A stretch of 62,467 nt of DNA from Hydrogenophaga sp. (GCF_026125825.1 NZ_JAHCKK010000018.1:1-62467); one strand, 5' to 3'. Counted from the stretch's first letter, positions 25,685 through 35,850 are shown. Program-made: numbers and translations. The notes: a model not told the origin generated them from the letters alone.

Positions 25685-27133
25685 CTAGATCGAGGTTCCG
25701 GAGAGATGTTGATCAACTAGCTCCGTCGCCTTGTCAGCGATGTCATTCTCAAGTTGGTCCGCTTCTGCGCGAAGGCTCACCGCCTTTTCTGCGCGATCTG
25801 CGATCTGCGTCTCCAGATCGTTCGAAAGCCGAACGATCGGCGTGGCGGCTATGTCCGCCGGCTCCAAATGGGGTATCGAAGTCCCGTACGCCTGGCGAAT
25901 GACAAGTGGGCGACCAAGCGTGGGATGTCCCAGCGCGGTGTAGAGATAGCCGGGCCGGACGACATCGGTCTTCGGAACAATCCGCACCAGATCGTGTGAC
26001 AGGAATGCCCGCTCGTGCCACTTCGTCATAAGCGCCACGGAGCCATTTAGGCCGTAGGTTTGCCCTGAGCACGCCATCACAAGCCAGCCATCTTTGACGA
26101 AAAAGTCTTCCGCATTTTCAGCTTGTTCCAGCATCACCCTTTTTGTAATCGGAGGATTGACCGAGAAGAGTTCGTCTGCGCTTAGATACGGTGCACCGTT
26201 CTCTCCGAAGACTCGCTTGAATCGCGTCATCCACCACACCCCATCAGTGACTTGCGCGAGAGTCTGGGTCGGGAGCTTCGCGGTGTGAAAGCGGTCGAGA
26301 ATCGCCGTCGCCGCAGGAGAGTGGTAAGAGCCTTCCAGTCGCCGCCGACCACTGAACAGCTCACGCGACTTGACCTCGAAGCCCGTGGACTTTCTCTCGC
26401 TGCTTGCTACGGCACCGATAGCTTCCGAAAAGATGCTTTCGCTTTCGCGCTGAAGGCGCCATGCTTCGTTGCGACGGGTAAGAATGCCTCTCGCCGCGAC
26501 GTCAAATTCCGCCAGCCGCTCATGCGTTGGCGTGGGAATGGGAAGTGCAAGTAGGTGCTCTGGTTCCAGGTGTTTAATGATGTGACCGTATTGCGCGGCT
26601 CCCATCATAGAGATTGCTTGCTGGCTCCTCAGGTATGCGAACACCCATCCCCAGGTGTCCGACTGGTGTGGCGTCACGCGCAAGAGATCATGCGAGATAA
26701 GTGTGTTCTCATGCGGCGCGTAGGCGAGCGCAGTCTTACCTACAGAGCCGGAGCATGTGACGACTATTTGGCCTGAGCTAACCATGCGCTCCGCGACACT
26801 GTCGGTACGGTCCAACGAAAGGAACTTACGAGGGACCGGCCGGAGGTCAAGTACTTGCGTTGCAGCGAGGAACGGCGTGCCGAACTCCCGAGAGACTTGG
26901 ATACCTTTTAGACGAGAGGGTTGCCAAACTGATGCGAGCGTGTGCATGGCCGGCGTGCCGCGCTTGTCCATAGCTAGCCTAAGACCGTATCCACTGGCAA
27001 GATAGTTCTCCGCCTCCAACCTACGCTCGTTGGTCCAAAGCGATGAGGCGGACACTTCCATCCACTTGGCGCTGTGCCAAGCCCAGTGGTTCCTCTCCTC
27101 TTTGGGGGCGCTTAGTTTTGCTCGGAGAGCCAT
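25685..27133 (-). CDS. Restriction-modification specificity subunit (HsdS-like, two recognition domains)
   Basis: 482 residues; GGAG lies about nine bases before ATG 27133. Two similar halves are visible. The first has VVTCSGSVGK (125-133), SHDLLRV and QYGHIIKHLEPEHLLALPIP (181-200); the second has VMACSGQTYG (352-361), SHDLVRI and AYGTSIPHLEPADIAATPI (415-433). Each half is a target recognition domain followed by helical spacer (about 205-245 and 437-475), so the target should be bipartite. The start lies inside the 3' end of the nuclease-methylase gene with 22 bases overlap, so translation is coupled. It is typical of Type I or Type IIB (BcgI B-like) systems. Confidence 0.85.
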   Translation of the reverse strand: MALRAKLSAPKEERNHWAWHSAKWMEVSASSLWTNERRLEAENYLASGYGLRLAMDKRGTPAMHTLASVWQPSRLKGIQVSREFGTPFLAATQVLDLRPVPRKFLSLDRTDSVAERMVSSGQIVVTCSGSVGKTALAYAPHENTLISHDLLRVTPHQSDTWGWVFAYLRSQQAISMMGAAQYGHIIKHLEPEHLLALPIPTPTHERLAEFDVAARGILTRRNEAWRLQRESESIFSEAIGAVASSERKSTGFEVKSRELFSGRRRLEGSYHSPAATAILDRFHTAKLPTQTLAQVTDGVWWMTRFKRVFGENGAPYLSADELFSVNPPITKRVMLEQAENAEDFFVKDGWLVMACSGQTYGLNGSVALMTKWHERAFLSHDLVRIVPKTDVVRPGYLYTALGHPTLGRPLVIRQAYGTSIPHLEPADIAATPIVRLSNDLETQIADRAEKAVSLRAEADQLENDIADKATELVDQHLSGTSI

Positions 27134-29082
27134 TTGCGAAACTCCTGGGCAATCTGAAGAGTGTTGTCGTCGACTACTTTGGTCAGGGTCTTCTGCGACT
27201 TGTAGACCAGTTGTCCATCCTCAAACTCTTTGAACTTCTTTTCGACCTCCTCAACCACCTCGTTGCCCTTTTTATCCCGTACGTAAGTCGTGTTCCCGCG
27301 CTTGTCGTGTCCTACATGATTGGCAACAGCCATAAATATGCTGTAGTCATTCATGCGGCCGGCCGCGTCCTCAAGAGCAATCAATGCGTCTGTTTTACGC
27401 TGAAGAACAAGAACACTGGTTTGGACGCTAACGTTTGGTTGGAACGTGTCCGGATGAAGGTCAACGGACGCAAGCACTTGCGTGTTTTGAAGGATCCACT
27501 GGCGCACGTAGCCAAGGCCTGGCGAGCCTAAGATTCCGTCTGGCAACACCATGGCTACGCGACCGCTGCCGGGCTTCAAGAACTTCACGCAGCGTTCGAT
27601 AAAGAGAATCTCCGGCGGCTGAGACTTCTGGATGCCTTCACCCATAATCCAACGGTCAGTCTGCTCGTTGTATGCCCAAGAGTGCCCCAGGTCATACTTC
27701 TCTAGGATGGCTGGATCGTCGACGGGGATCTTCGACCCGAACGGCGGATTGGTGAAAATGAGATCAATTTTTCCAATCAGTGACCGATCGCGAAGGCCCT
27801 CTTCCCATGTGGCGGGGCTCGCAAGCGAGTTCGCTTGATAGAGCCCGCCCGCACCGTCATTGTTCATCACCATGTTCATCTTCGTGGCCTTCACCAGCTC
27901 TGGGTTGAAGTCAAGGCCGACGATACAAGAGCCCGCGAACTTAGCGATGCGAGAGACGATTTTCGGCTCTGCGCGTTTGATGTCACCTCTCCATTTGTCC
28001 AACTCAGAAGCACGGATCTTCTCGATCACATGGTTCATCGCAGCGATCAGGAACCCTCCCGTACCGCAAGCCGGATCTAGCATGAGTTGACCTTCAGATG
28101 GGTCGAGCATAGATACCGCCATGTTGCAGACATTGCGGGGAGTGAAGAACTCGCCACGGTCTCCTCGAAGGTTCGAACCGACGATCTCTTCGTATGCATG
28201 CCCTTTCACGTCGACGTCACTCTCAAGCAGCGAGTACATCTGAAGTTGGCTGACGAGATAAGCGAGCACCTGAGGCTTAAGCTCTATAGTGTCGTTAGCT
28301 GTAAAGATCGCCGGAAACTCGCTTTTCACGGCTTCGAAAAGTGCGTCGAGCCGCTTTTTTACCTTCAGCGGTCCGTTGATTCCAGCTCGCTCATTGCCAG
28401 CGGCGTAGAACTCTACGACCTCGCTGTCGCGCTCATCATGAATCTTGCAGAAGATGAGCTTTAGCAGCTCCCAGAACGCCTGAGGCTTCTGCAAACCTTG
28501 ATTGCCGGCGATGTAGTTGTGGCAACGACGGAAGGCGAAGAGGAGAGCGTCAGACGAGGCGGGTTTGAGCTGATCAAACTTGGGGCGTTCTGCCTCGTCT
28601 CCAGTTTGACCAAAGCTGGGAAGGTCAGGAAGCTCCTCGAAAAGGATCTTTCCCTTGCTCTCCACCTTCCGATAACAAAAGCGTTCTAGTCCATTCGTCC
28701 ACATGCCGTAGATGGCATTGGGGCAAGCCGCCATGTAGCTCTGTAGCTGTCCAACGCCTTCTTTGCGATCGCTGGACCGCACCTTCTTTTCTTTGCACTC
28801 GACGATGATGTACGCGCTCGACTGATCTCGATCTTCGCCCGAGTTGAACACCACAATATCGGCTCTCGGCTTGCGCGAACCTAGCCGCAGTACATACTCA
28901 ACAAGTATGTCGCTCTTGGGGTAGCCATATTCACGGACAAGCGATTTCGCGATCTCTTGGCGTACGTACTCTTCTGGAGTTTCCTCGCGCTGGGTCCTTC
29001 CGTCGATGAAATCAAGCACCTTGCCTTGCTGAACAATCACAGCTACTGGCTTCAAAGCTGCGACTACCGTGCTCTCTTCCAT
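27112..29082 (-). CDS. Fused PD-(D/E)xK nuclease and N6-adenine methylase (RM subunit)
   Basis: 656 residues from ATG 29082, which has GGAAGG eight bases upstream; a TTG at 29097 is an alternative. The N-terminal 150 residues match the HsdR N-terminal nuclease domain: PRADIVVF (D75), IIVECKEKK (E95, K97) and QLQSY (Q112, Y116), all intact. After a helical region comes a HsdM-type methylase: GEFFTPRNV (310 onward), SAM motif DPACGTGGF (336-344) and catalytic NPPF (445-448). No helicase or translocase domain exists here or nearby. The layout resembles the Type IIB enzyme BcgI, whose A subunit both cuts and methylates using a separate B specificity subunit. A 14-base palindrome lies upstream at 29114-29127. 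Confidence 0.88.
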   Translation of the reverse strand: MEESTVVAALKPVAVIVQQGKVLDFIDGRTQREETPEEYVRQEIAKSLVREYGYPKSDILVEYVLRLGSRKPRADIVVFNSGEDRDQSSAYIIVECKEKKVRSSDRKEGVGQLQSYMAACPNAIYGMWTNGLERFCYRKVESKGKILFEELPDLPSFGQTGDEAERPKFDQLKPASSDALLFAFRRCHNYIAGNQGLQKPQAFWELLKLIFCKIHDERDSEVVEFYAAGNERAGINGPLKVKKRLDALFEAVKSEFPAIFTANDTIELKPQVLAYLVSQLQMYSLLESDVDVKGHAYEEIVGSNLRGDRGEFFTPRNVCNMAVSMLDPSEGQLMLDPACGTGGFLIAAMNHVIEKIRASELDKWRGDIKRAEPKIVSRIAKFAGSCIVGLDFNPELVKATKMNMVMNNDGAGGLYQANSLASPATWEEGLRDRSLIGKIDLIFTNPPFGSKIPVDDPAILEKYDLGHSWAYNEQTDRWIMGEGIQKSQPPEILFIERCVKFLKPGSGRVAMVLPDGILGSPGLGYVRQWILQNTQVLASVDLHPDTFQPNVSVQTSVLVLQRKTDALIALEDAAGRMNDYSIFMAVANHVGHDKRGNTTYVRDKKGNEVVEEVEKKFKEFEDGQLVYKSQKTLTKVVDDNTLQIAQEFRKWLSEQN

Positions 29083-29097
29083 CTTGACGCCTTCCAA

Positions 29098-29343
29098 CTT
29101 AGTGGGGGGAGACCCGCGACCTCGCGGACTACCTTGTACAAAACTTTCCAGTCTAGCATTCGGGCGGAGAGTCTCACGAGCGACCCAGCTCTTCAGAAAT
29201 GGCTAGGAGCGTGCATGTGGCGGATGGAAAGTGATGAGCGTGCGACCATCAGCCCCACCAAGATCAACATGACGGTACTTTTGACGGTACTTTTTTCGGG
29301 GGGCGCGCTACGTGTGAGGATTTATGCGGCTTGCCGTTGTATT
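29098..29343. other. Gene-free right end of the island
   Basis: No convincing gene on either strand. It should hold the promoter of the nuclease-methylase gene. Visible structure: the palindrome CCGCGACCTCGCGG at 29114-29127 and a tandem 12-base repeat at 29271-29294 near attR. No clear -35/-10 pair was found. Confidence 0.6.
29271..29294 (+). repeat. Tandem 12-base repeat near attR
   Basis: GACGGTACTTTT occurs twice back to back (29271-29282 and 29283-29294), about 50 bases inside attR. Similar sequences GCGGTATCTTC and GACGGTACCGA stand side by side near attL at 21910-21931. They are candidates for integrase arm-type binding sites. Confidence 0.6.
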
Positions 29344-29365
29344 TTCGAGTCAGACAAGCGCACCA
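29344..29365 (+). repeat. attR: remnant of tRNA-Thr 3' end
   Basis: Seventeen bases identical to 21773-21789, then CACCA, with one G fewer than in the intact tRNA. The host sequence resumes at once, and the dciA stop codon is only 29 bases further on. Confidence 0.85.
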
Positions 29366-29394
29366 GTCACCGCCCGCGAAGACGCAGGCCGCGC

Positions 29395-29715
29395 TCATCG
29401 CCCCGGCGTTTGGACTTTGATGCGGATTGCGTTAACCTGCGCACCCCTTTGAGTCAAAGCCAATTGCAGCGAAGGCAGCAGGTGGCGAAGTTTGGTCGAC
29501 GCGGCGGAACTGGCCACCAGCAGACACCACTCCTGATCCTGCAAGGGCCCAGCCTGCACATGAGGGCGCAAGCTCGCAGGTATCAGGTGTTGAACCTGAT
29601 CCAGGCACCAGCGGGATTCGCGGATGCGCTCCTGCAGCGCGGCGAGAGTGGGCGCAGCTCCCACCGCCTGCTCCAGACTGAGCATGGTGTTGTGGGAGCG
29701 TGGGGCGTTAGACAT
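29395..29715 (-). CDS. dciA: DciA-like helicase-loader protein (DUF721)
   Basis: 106 residues from ATG 29715. The DUF721 core is seen: ALQERIRESRWCLDQVQHLIPASLRPHVQAGPLQDQEWCLLVASSAASTKLRHLLPSLQLALTQ fits the RNA-binding-like fold with the LVxSxAxAxxLRxxxPxL pattern. DciA is the ancestral loader of the replicative helicase DnaB in bacteria that lack DnaC. It is divergent from the M23 peptidase gene, an arrangement found near secA in many Betaproteobacteria. Long upstream readings overlap that peptidase gene and are artefacts. Confidence 0.75.
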   Translation of the reverse strand: MSNAPRSHNTMLSLEQAVGAAPTLAALQERIRESRWCLDQVQHLIPASLRPHVQAGPLQDQEWCLLVASSAASTKLRHLLPSLQLALTQRGAQVNAIRIKVQTPGR

Positions 29716-29769
29716 GCGATGAGGGTGGCCCAAGTGAATCCGGGCGGCCTGGAAAGGTAGAGCAGAGCA

Positions 29770-30720
29770 GTGCACATCATTATCACGGACGCCTGGCTGG
29801 CACGGAGCCGCGCCATGCACCTCAGCGGACTCAAGCTCGTCGGTGTCGGCGTGCTCGCGTCGGTGCTGTTGATGCTGGGCGCGATCACGACCTATCACTG
29901 GGTGTTTCTGGAAGGCGTGCGCCAGGGCTGGCCCGGGTTCGCCCCGGTGGCGCGACTGGTGCACCAGGACGAAGCCAATTCCCAGAACGCGTACATGCGC
30001 GCCAATCTCGACGCGATGGCCCGCAAGCTGGGTGAAATGCAGGCGCGCATGGTTCAGATCGACTCGCTGGGCGAGCGGGTCGCCGGCCTGGCCGGCCTGA
30101 GCCCTGCGGAATTCAAGCCCAAGCCGGGCGCCGGCGGGGCGCTGGTGGGGGGGCGTGACTTGAGCATGGACGAGCTGATGGGCGCCCTGGACCGGATCGA
30201 CCAGACCAGCGGGTCGCGCGTGGACTGGTTGACGGTGGTCGAGTCGCGCCTGTTCGACCAGAAGATCCAGCGCACCATGGTGCCGACCGAACAGCCGGTG
30301 GCCGGCGTGCAGGTGGGTTCGCCGTTTGGTTTTCGCATCGATCCCATCACCGGTCGGTCCGCCTTGCACACAGGCTTGGATTTCCCATCCGACCCCGGCA
30401 CGCCTATTCTTGCTGCCGCCGGTGGGATGGTCGTGGTGCAGGAGTACCACCCGGCCTACGGCAACATGGTCGAAGTCGACCACGGCAACGACCTGATCAC
30501 CCGGTACGCCCACGCGTCAAAGGTGTTGGTGAAGAAGGGCGATATCGTGAAGCGGGGCCAGAAAATCGCCGAAGTTGGTTCCACCGGGCGCTCTACAGGG
30601 CCACACCTGCACTTTGAAGTGTGGGTCTCGGGGGTGCCGCAGGATCCGCAGCGCTTCCTGGCTGCCGGTGAAAACATGGCCGTCGCCAAGGCAACCGGAC
30701 CCGGACCCCGCAGGCCCTGA
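29770..30720 (+). CDS. M23-family peptidoglycan metallopeptidase, membrane-anchored
   Basis: 316 residues with a GTG start at 29770; the start MHIIITDAWLARSRAMHLSG resembles the usual N-terminus in relatives, so the GTG is kept. A membrane anchor spans about residues 20-43. The C-terminal LytM/M23 domain has the zinc motifs HTGLDF and HLHFEVW with a third histidine in TRYAHASK. An intact zinc site predicts endopeptidase activity on cell-wall cross-links in the periplasm. It precedes secA by 170 bases, a conserved neighbourhood. Confidence 0.9.
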   Translation: MHIIITDAWLARSRAMHLSGLKLVGVGVLASVLLMLGAITTYHWVFLEGVRQGWPGFAPVARLVHQDEANSQNAYMRANLDAMARKLGEMQARMVQIDSLGERVAGLAGLSPAEFKPKPGAGGALVGGRDLSMDELMGALDRIDQTSGSRVDWLTVVESRLFDQKIQRTMVPTEQPVAGVQVGSPFGFRIDPITGRSALHTGLDFPSDPGTPILAAAGGMVVVQEYHPAYGNMVEVDHGNDLITRYAHASKVLVKKGDIVKRGQKIAEVGSTGRSTGPHLHFEVWVSGVPQDPQRFLAAGENMAVAKATGPGPRRP

Positions 30721-30741
30721 GCGAGGGGCAGGTGCGACGGG

Positions 30742-30747
30742 TAAAAT
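30742..30747 (+). promoter_or_regulatory. Candidate -10 box upstream of secA
   Basis: TAAAAT lies 143 bases before secA. The leader that would follow contains two small inverted repeats (ACGGG/CCCGT and CTCTC/GAGAG). No clear -35 is seen. Confidence 0.3.
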
Positions 30748-30890
30748 GCGCGCTTTGCTCTTGAAAGCCCTGCGTCCGTCGGCACATCACGGGTAGTTTC
30801 CCGTCATTTGCTCTCCCGGGTTCGCGAGAGCCCTCCTACCTCCAATTGCCTGCCCGGAATCCACAGGGTATCCGGCGCAGGCCCGCACGT

Positions 30891-33650
30891 ATGGCCACAA
30901 ACTTCCTCACCAAAATATTTGGTAGCCGCAATGACCGTCTCCTGAAGACCTATCGCAAGACGGTGGAGCGGATCAATGGACTGGAGTCGAAGTTCGAGCA
31001 GCTCAGCGACGACGAGCTGAAAGCCCAAACGGAGGCTTTCAAGCAACGCATCGCCCAGGGCGAGGCCCTGGAGGCCTTGTTGCCCGAGGCATTTGCAGTG
31101 GTGCGCGAAGCGAGCAAGCGCGTCATGAAGATGCGCCACTTCGATGTGCAGTTGATGGGCGGCCTGGCACTGCACCATGGCAAAGTGGCCGAAATGCGCA
31201 CCGGCGAGGGCAAGACGCTGACCGCCACGCTGCCCGTCTACTTGAACGCGCTGACTGGCAAAGGCGTGCATGTCGTGACCGTCAACGACTACCTGGCGAG
31301 CCGCGATGCGCAGTGGATGGGCCGGCTGTACAACTTCCTCGGCCTCACCGTGGGTATCAACTTGCCCCAGGCCCCGCGTGAGGACAAGCAGGCGGCCTAC
31401 CGCGCCGACATCACCTACGGCACGAACAACGAGTACGGCTTCGACTATCTGCGCGACAACATGGTCTATGAGGCTGCAGACCGCGTGCAGCGAGGCCTGA
31501 ACTACGCGATCGTGGACGAGGTGGACTCGATCCTGATCGACGAGGCCAGAACGCCTCTGATCATCAGCGGGCAGGCGGAAGACCAGACCCAGGTTTATCT
31601 GGCGATCAAACAGCTTGTGCCCCATCTGGTGCGCCAGGAAGGCGAGGCCGACCCACGCACAGGTGAGGGCGTGATCAAGCCCGGCGACTTCACCGTGGAC
31701 GAGAAGGCTCACTCCATCCACATGACTGAGCAGGGTCATGAGAATGCCGAGCGCCTGCTGAGCCAGGCCGGGTTGCTGCCCGAAGGCGCTTCGCTCTACG
31801 ACCCCGCCAACATCGCGCTGCTGCACCACCTGGTGACCTCGCTGAAGGCGCACCATCTCTATCACCGCGATCAACACTACGTGAACCAGAACGGTGAAAT
31901 CGTGATCGTCGACGAGTTCACAGGGCGCCTGATGTCGGGCCGCCGCTGGAGCGACGGCCTGCACCAGGCCGTGGAGGCGAAGGAGGGCGTCGCCATCCAG
32001 CCGGAGAACCAGACGCTGGCGTCCATCACCTTCCAGAACTACTTCCGCTTGTACAGCAAGCTCTCGGGCATGACCGGCACGGCGGACACCGAGGCCTACG
32101 AATTCCAGGAAATCTACGGGCTGGAGACGGTGGTGATTCCGCCCAACCGGCCGAGCAAGCGCACCGATCAGCTGGATCGGGTCTACAAGACCACCAAGGA
32201 AAAGTACGTCGCGGCAATTGAAGACATCCGCGAATGCCACGAACGAGGTCAGCCGGTGCTGGTGGGTACCTCTTCGATTGAGAACTCCGAGATCATCGCC
32301 AGCCTGCTGCAGGCCGAAAAGCTGCCACACGAGGTGCTCAACGCCAAGCAGCACGCCCGCGAGGCCGACATCATCATCCAGGCCGGCCGACCCGGCGCCA
32401 TCACCATCGCGACCAACATGGCCGGCCGCGGCACCGACATCGTGCTCGGTGGCAATCTCGAGAAGATGGTCGATGCGGTGCAGAACGACGAAGCACTCGA
32501 CGATGCCACCAAGGCGGCTCGCGTCGAGTCGATCCGCCAGCAATGGCAGCAGGACCACGACAAGGTCAAATCCCTGGGCGGCTTGCGCATCATCGCGACC
32601 GAGCGCCACGAATCGCGCCGCATCGACAACCAGTTGCGCGGCCGCTCTGGCCGCCAAGGTGATCCTGGTTCGTCGCGCTTCTACCTGAGCCTGGACGATT
32701 CGCTCATGCGCATCTTTGCCGGCGACCGCGTGCGCGCGATCATGGATCGCCTGAAGATGCCCGAGGGCGAGGCGATCGAAGCGGGCATCGTGACGCGCAG
32801 CATCGAGAGTGCGCAGCGCAAAGTCGAAGCGCGCAACTTTGATATCCGCAAGCAGTTGCTGGAGTACGACGACGTCTCCAACGACCAGCGCAAGGTGATT
32901 TACCAGCAGCGCAACGACATTCTTGACGCCACGTCGCTGCGCGCGCAGATCGACGCGCTGCGCGAAGGCTGCTTCACGGACGTCGTGCACCAGTACGTGC
33001 CCGAGGGCAGTGTGGAAGAGCAGTGGGACCTGCCCGCGCTGGAGCGTGTGCTCCGCGAGGAGTGGGCGGTGGAAGCGCCGGTGACCAGTTGGGTGGCCGA
33101 CGCCGAAGCCATCGACGTGGAAGAAATCGTCGAGCGCGTCCAGGCCGCTGCCAAGTCTGTGTTCGAGGGCAAAGTGGCGCTTGTGGGCGAAGAGAACTTC
33201 ACGCAGTTCGAGCGCGTCGTGCTTTTGCAGACCATCGACGGCCAGTGGCGCGAGCATCTCTCGGCCCTCGACTACCTGCGCCAGGGGATTCACCTGCGCG
33301 GCTACGCGCAGAAGCAGCCAAAACAGGAGTACAAGCGCGAAGCCTTCATGCTGTTCGGCCAACTCCTCGACAGCGTCAAGAACGACGTCACCCGTGTGTT
33401 GATGAATGTGCGCGTGCAGTCGGCGGAGCAGATGGCCGAAGCGGCTGAGCGGCTGGAGGAACGTGCCGAGCAGATCGCCAATGTGACCTACACCGCCCCG
33501 ACTGAAACCGGCGAGGCGGAAACCATCGCCGATGCGGCCATTGCTGCGGCCGCGCGCCCTGCGGGCAACGTGCCCCGCGTCGGGCGCAACGATCCCTGCC
33601 CCTGTGGCAGTGGCAAGAAGTACAAGCACTGCCACGGCAAGCTGGACTGA
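30891..33650 (+). CDS. secA: Preprotein translocase motor ATPase SecA
   Basis: 919 residues from ATG 30891. Walker A is MRTGEGKTL (102-110) and the DEAD-like Walker B sits in [13 protein letters not shown]. The second ATPase half has [28 protein letters not shown] and [18 protein letters not shown]. The C-terminal zinc finger [14 protein letters not shown], which binds SecB, is intact. SecA drives unfolded proteins through SecYEG. The length is normal. A minus-strand open frame of 943 codons runs antisense through it and is only a result of high GC. Confidence 0.98.
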   Translation: MATNFLTKIFGSRNDRLLKTYRKTVERINGLESKFEQLSDDELKAQTEAFKQRIAQGEALEALLPEAFAVVREASKRVMKMRHFDVQLMGGLALHHGKVAEMRTGEGKTLTATLPVYLNALTGKGVHVVTVNDYLASRDAQWMGRLYNFLGLTVGINLPQAPREDKQAAYRADITYGTNNEYGFDYLRDNMVYEAADRVQRGLNYAIVDEVDSILIDEARTPLIISGQAEDQTQVYLAIKQLVPHLVRQEGEADPRTGEGVIKPGDFTVDEKAHSIHMTEQGHENAERLLSQAGLLPEGASLYDPANIALLHHLVTSLKAHHLYHRDQHYVNQNGEIVIVDEFTGRLMSGRRWSDGLHQAVEAKEGVAIQPENQTLASITFQNYFRLYSKLSGMTGTADTEAYEFQEIYGLETVVIPPNRPSKRTDQLDRVYKTTKEKYVAAIEDIRECHERGQPVLVGTSSIENSEIIASLLQAEKLPHEVLNAKQHAREADIIIQAGRPGAITIATNMAGRGTDIVLGGNLEKMVDAVQNDEALDDATKAARVESIRQQWQQDHDKVKSLGGLRIIATERHESRRIDNQLRGRSGRQGDPGSSRFYLSLDDSLMRIFAGDRVRAIMDRLKMPEGEAIEAGIVTRSIESAQRKVEARNFDIRKQLLEYDDVSNDQRKVIYQQRNDILDATSLRAQIDALREGCFTDVVHQYVPEGSVEEQWDLPALERVLREEWAVEAPVTSWVADAEAIDVEEIVERVQAAAKSVFEGKVALVGEENFTQFERVVLLQTIDGQWREHLSALDYLRQGIHLRGYAQKQPKQEYKREAFMLFGQLLDSVKNDVTRVLMNVRVQSAEQMAEAAERLEERAEQIANVTYTAPTETGEAETIADAAIAAAARPAGNVPRVGRNDPCPCGSGKKYKHCHGKLD

Positions 33651-33727
33651 CGGTGGCGTGCGGGCGGCACCAGGGGTGTCCGCCGCCGCGCGCCGTTGGG
33701 TATCACGGTCACATCCTCGGAGTTCAC

Positions 33728-34975
33728 ATGCCTGTTCAACTCAACGCCCCTTTGGTCGCCGACCTGCTGCCCATTGCGGGCGTGCGCATTGGTGTGGCTC
33801 AGGCGGGCATCCGCAAGGCCAACCGCAAGGATCTCACGGTGTTTCTGCTCGACGAAGGCTGCGCCGTGGGCGCGGTGTTCACGCAGAACCGCTACGCTGC
33901 CGCACCGGTGCAGGTTTGCCGGGATCACTTGGCCTCCGGGCAGACCATCCGCGCGCTGGTGATCAACACCGGTAACGCGAACGCTGGCACTGGCGAGCCG
34001 GGCTTGGCGAATGCGCGCCAGACCTGCAACGCGCTGGCACGCTCGCTAGGTCTGCACCACGAACAGGTGCTGCCCTTCTCGACGGGCGTGATCATGGAGC
34101 CACTGCCATTGGACCGCCTGCTGGCCGGCCTGCCGCTGGCGCTGTCCGACGCGGCGCAGCCGCAGACCGATGGTGGTGCGCAATGGCTCTCGGCCGCTGA
34201 GGGCATCATGACGACGGATACCCTGCCCAAGGCTTTTAGCCAGCGCTTCGAGCTTGAAGGGCGCAGCCTCAGCGCCACCGGCATTGCCAAAGGTGCGGGC
34301 ATGATCCGACCCAACATGGCCACGATGCTGGGTTTCCTGGCCACCGACGCCGCTGTCGCCCCCTCGCTGATGAATGCGCTGGCGCGCCGGCTTGCCGACG
34401 CCTCCTTCAATCGCGTCACCGTGGACGGCGACACCAGCACCAACGATTCCTTTGTGGTGGTGGCCACGGGTCAGGCGGGCAATGCGCCTATCACCGATCT
34501 GGAGAGCCCGGCGGGGCTTGCATTGCTTGAGGCGCTCACCCGAGTGGCGCGGCACCTGGCGCACGCCATCGTGCGTGACGGTGAGGGCGCCACCAAATTC
34601 ATCACCGTGCAGGTCGACGGTGGCCGGGACGCCTCGGAGTGCCTGCTTGCAGCCTACGCGGTCGCGCACTCGCCGCTGGTGAAGACGGCATTTTTTGCCA
34701 GCGACCCGAACCTCGGTCGTATCCTGGCAGCGGTGGGTTACGCGGGCATTGCCGATCTGGATGTCAGCGGTATCGATCTGCACCTGGGTGACGTGCACGT
34801 GGTCAGCGCCGGCGGACGCCACCCCTCCTACAAGGAAGAGGATGGTCAGCGCGTCATGAAACAGGCCGAGATCCTGGTGCGCATCGGCTTGGGGCGTGGC
34901 ACGGCAAGCGAGACGGTGTGGACCTGCGACTTCAGCCATGAGTACGTGACCATCAACGCCGACTATCGATCATGA
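33728..34975 (+). CDS. argJ: Bifunctional ornithine acetyltransferase / N-acetylglutamate synthase ArgJ
   Basis: 415 residues from ATG 33728. The self-cleavage site lies in [16 protein letters not shown], where the threonine of MAT-M becomes the N-terminal nucleophile of the beta chain. ArgJ transfers acetyl groups from acetylornithine to glutamate, recycling acetyl in arginine synthesis. Whether it can also use acetyl-CoA cannot be read from sequence. It follows secA by 77 bases that hold a GC-rich inverted repeat without a T run. The stop overlaps the next gene by four bases. Confidence 0.96.
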   Translation: MPVQLNAPLVADLLPIAGVRIGVAQAGIRKANRKDLTVFLLDEGCAVGAVFTQNRYAAAPVQVCRDHLASGQTIRALVINTGNANAGTGEPGLANARQTCNALARSLGLHHEQVLPFSTGVIMEPLPLDRLLAGLPLALSDAAQPQTDGGAQWLSAAEGIMTTDTLPKAFSQRFELEGRSLSATGIAKGAGMIRPNMATMLGFLATDAAVAPSLMNALARRLADASFNRVTVDGDTSTNDSFVVVATGQAGNAPITDLESPAGLALLEALTRVARHLAHAIVRDGEGATKFITVQVDGGRDASECLLAAYAVAHSPLVKTAFFASDPNLGRILAAVGYAGIADLDVSGIDLHLGDVHVVSAGGRHPSYKEEDGQRVMKQAEILVRIGLGRGTASETVWTCDFSHEYVTINADYRS

Positions 34976-35850
34976 ACGAGCATTTCGAACGCCTGCTGCA
35001 GCGCGCCGAGCAGCTCATCACGCGGATCGAAGCGGTGCTGCCGCAGCCGATGTCGGCGCCGGACTGGGCCGCGGCCGTGGCATGGCGGTATCGCAAGCGC
35101 AGCAGCGGCCATGGCGTGCTGGAGCCGGTGCGCCATGTGGGCGCGATGCGCCTGGGCGATCTTCAGGAAATCGACGCGCAGAAGGAAAAGATTCAACGCA
35201 ACACCTTGCAGTTTGTGCAGGGACTGCCCGCCAACAATGTGTTGCTGACGGGTGCGCGCGGCACCGGCAAATCCTCGCTGGTGCGTGCCTGCCTCAATGA
35301 GTATTCGCCGCAGGGCCTGAGGTTGATCGAAGTGGACAAGTCCGACCTCGTGGACTTGCCAGACATTGTCGAAGTGGTGGCTGAGCGGCCTGAACGCTTC
35401 GTCGTGTTCTGCGACGACCTGAGCTTCGAGGACGGGGAGCCCGGTTACAAGGCGCTCAAGTCCATCCTGGACGGGTCGGTTTCGGCCGCAAGCCCTAACG
35501 TGTTGATCTACGCCACCAGCAACCGCCGTCACCTGTTGCCCGAGTACATGAAGGAAAACCTCACCTACACGCACACGGCGGACGGTGAGGTGCACCCTGG
35601 CGAGGTGGTGGAGGAGAAGATTTCTCTCTCCGAGCGTTTTGGTCTTTGGGTGAGTTTCTATCCGTTCAGTCAGGACGAATACCTCACCATCGTCGCGCAG
35701 TGGCTTTCCTCGCTGGGCGTCCCGGCGGCGGACATCGAGGCAGCCAGGCCCCTGGCGCTGGTGTGGGCACTGGAGCGAGGTTCGCGCAGCGGACGGGTGG
35801 CTTACCAGTTTGCGCGCGACTACGCCGGCACCCACGCCACACAGTCATGA
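34972..35850 (+). CDS. DUF815-family ATP-binding protein
   Basis: 292 residues. A AAA-type P-loop ([12 protein letters not shown], about residues 84-95) and Walker B ([11 protein letters not shown]) are intact, and [11 protein letters not shown] is the sensor-1 region typical of DUF815. No function is established for the family. The gene is coupled to argJ (ATGA overlap) and to the following Nudix gene (ATGA overlap), so the three should be made together. The argJ-DUF815-mutT order is common in Burkholderiales. Confidence 0.88.
   Translation: MNEHFERLLQRAEQLITRIEAVLPQPMSAPDWAAAVAWRYRKRSSGHGVLEPVRHVGAMRLGDLQEIDAQKEKIQRNTLQFVQGLPANNVLLTGARGTGKSSLVRACLNEYSPQGLRLIEVDKSDLVDLPDIVEVVAERPERFVVFCDDLSFEDGEPGYKALKSILDGSVSAASPNVLIYATSNRRHLLPEYMKENLTYTHTADGEVHPGEVVEEKISLSERFGLWVSFYPFSQDEYLTIVAQWLSSLGVPAADIEAARPLALVWALERGSRSGRVAYQFARDYAGTHATQS

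Noticed and set aside
28957-29760. A plus-strand frame of 267 codons crossing attR
   Set aside because: It runs antisense to the nuclease-methylase start and to dciA and crosses the island boundary; no family resemblance.
30804-33635. A 943-codon open frame antisense to secA
   Set aside because: SecA on the plus strand is certain. The antisense frame is a by-product of high GC at third codon positions and resembles no protein family.
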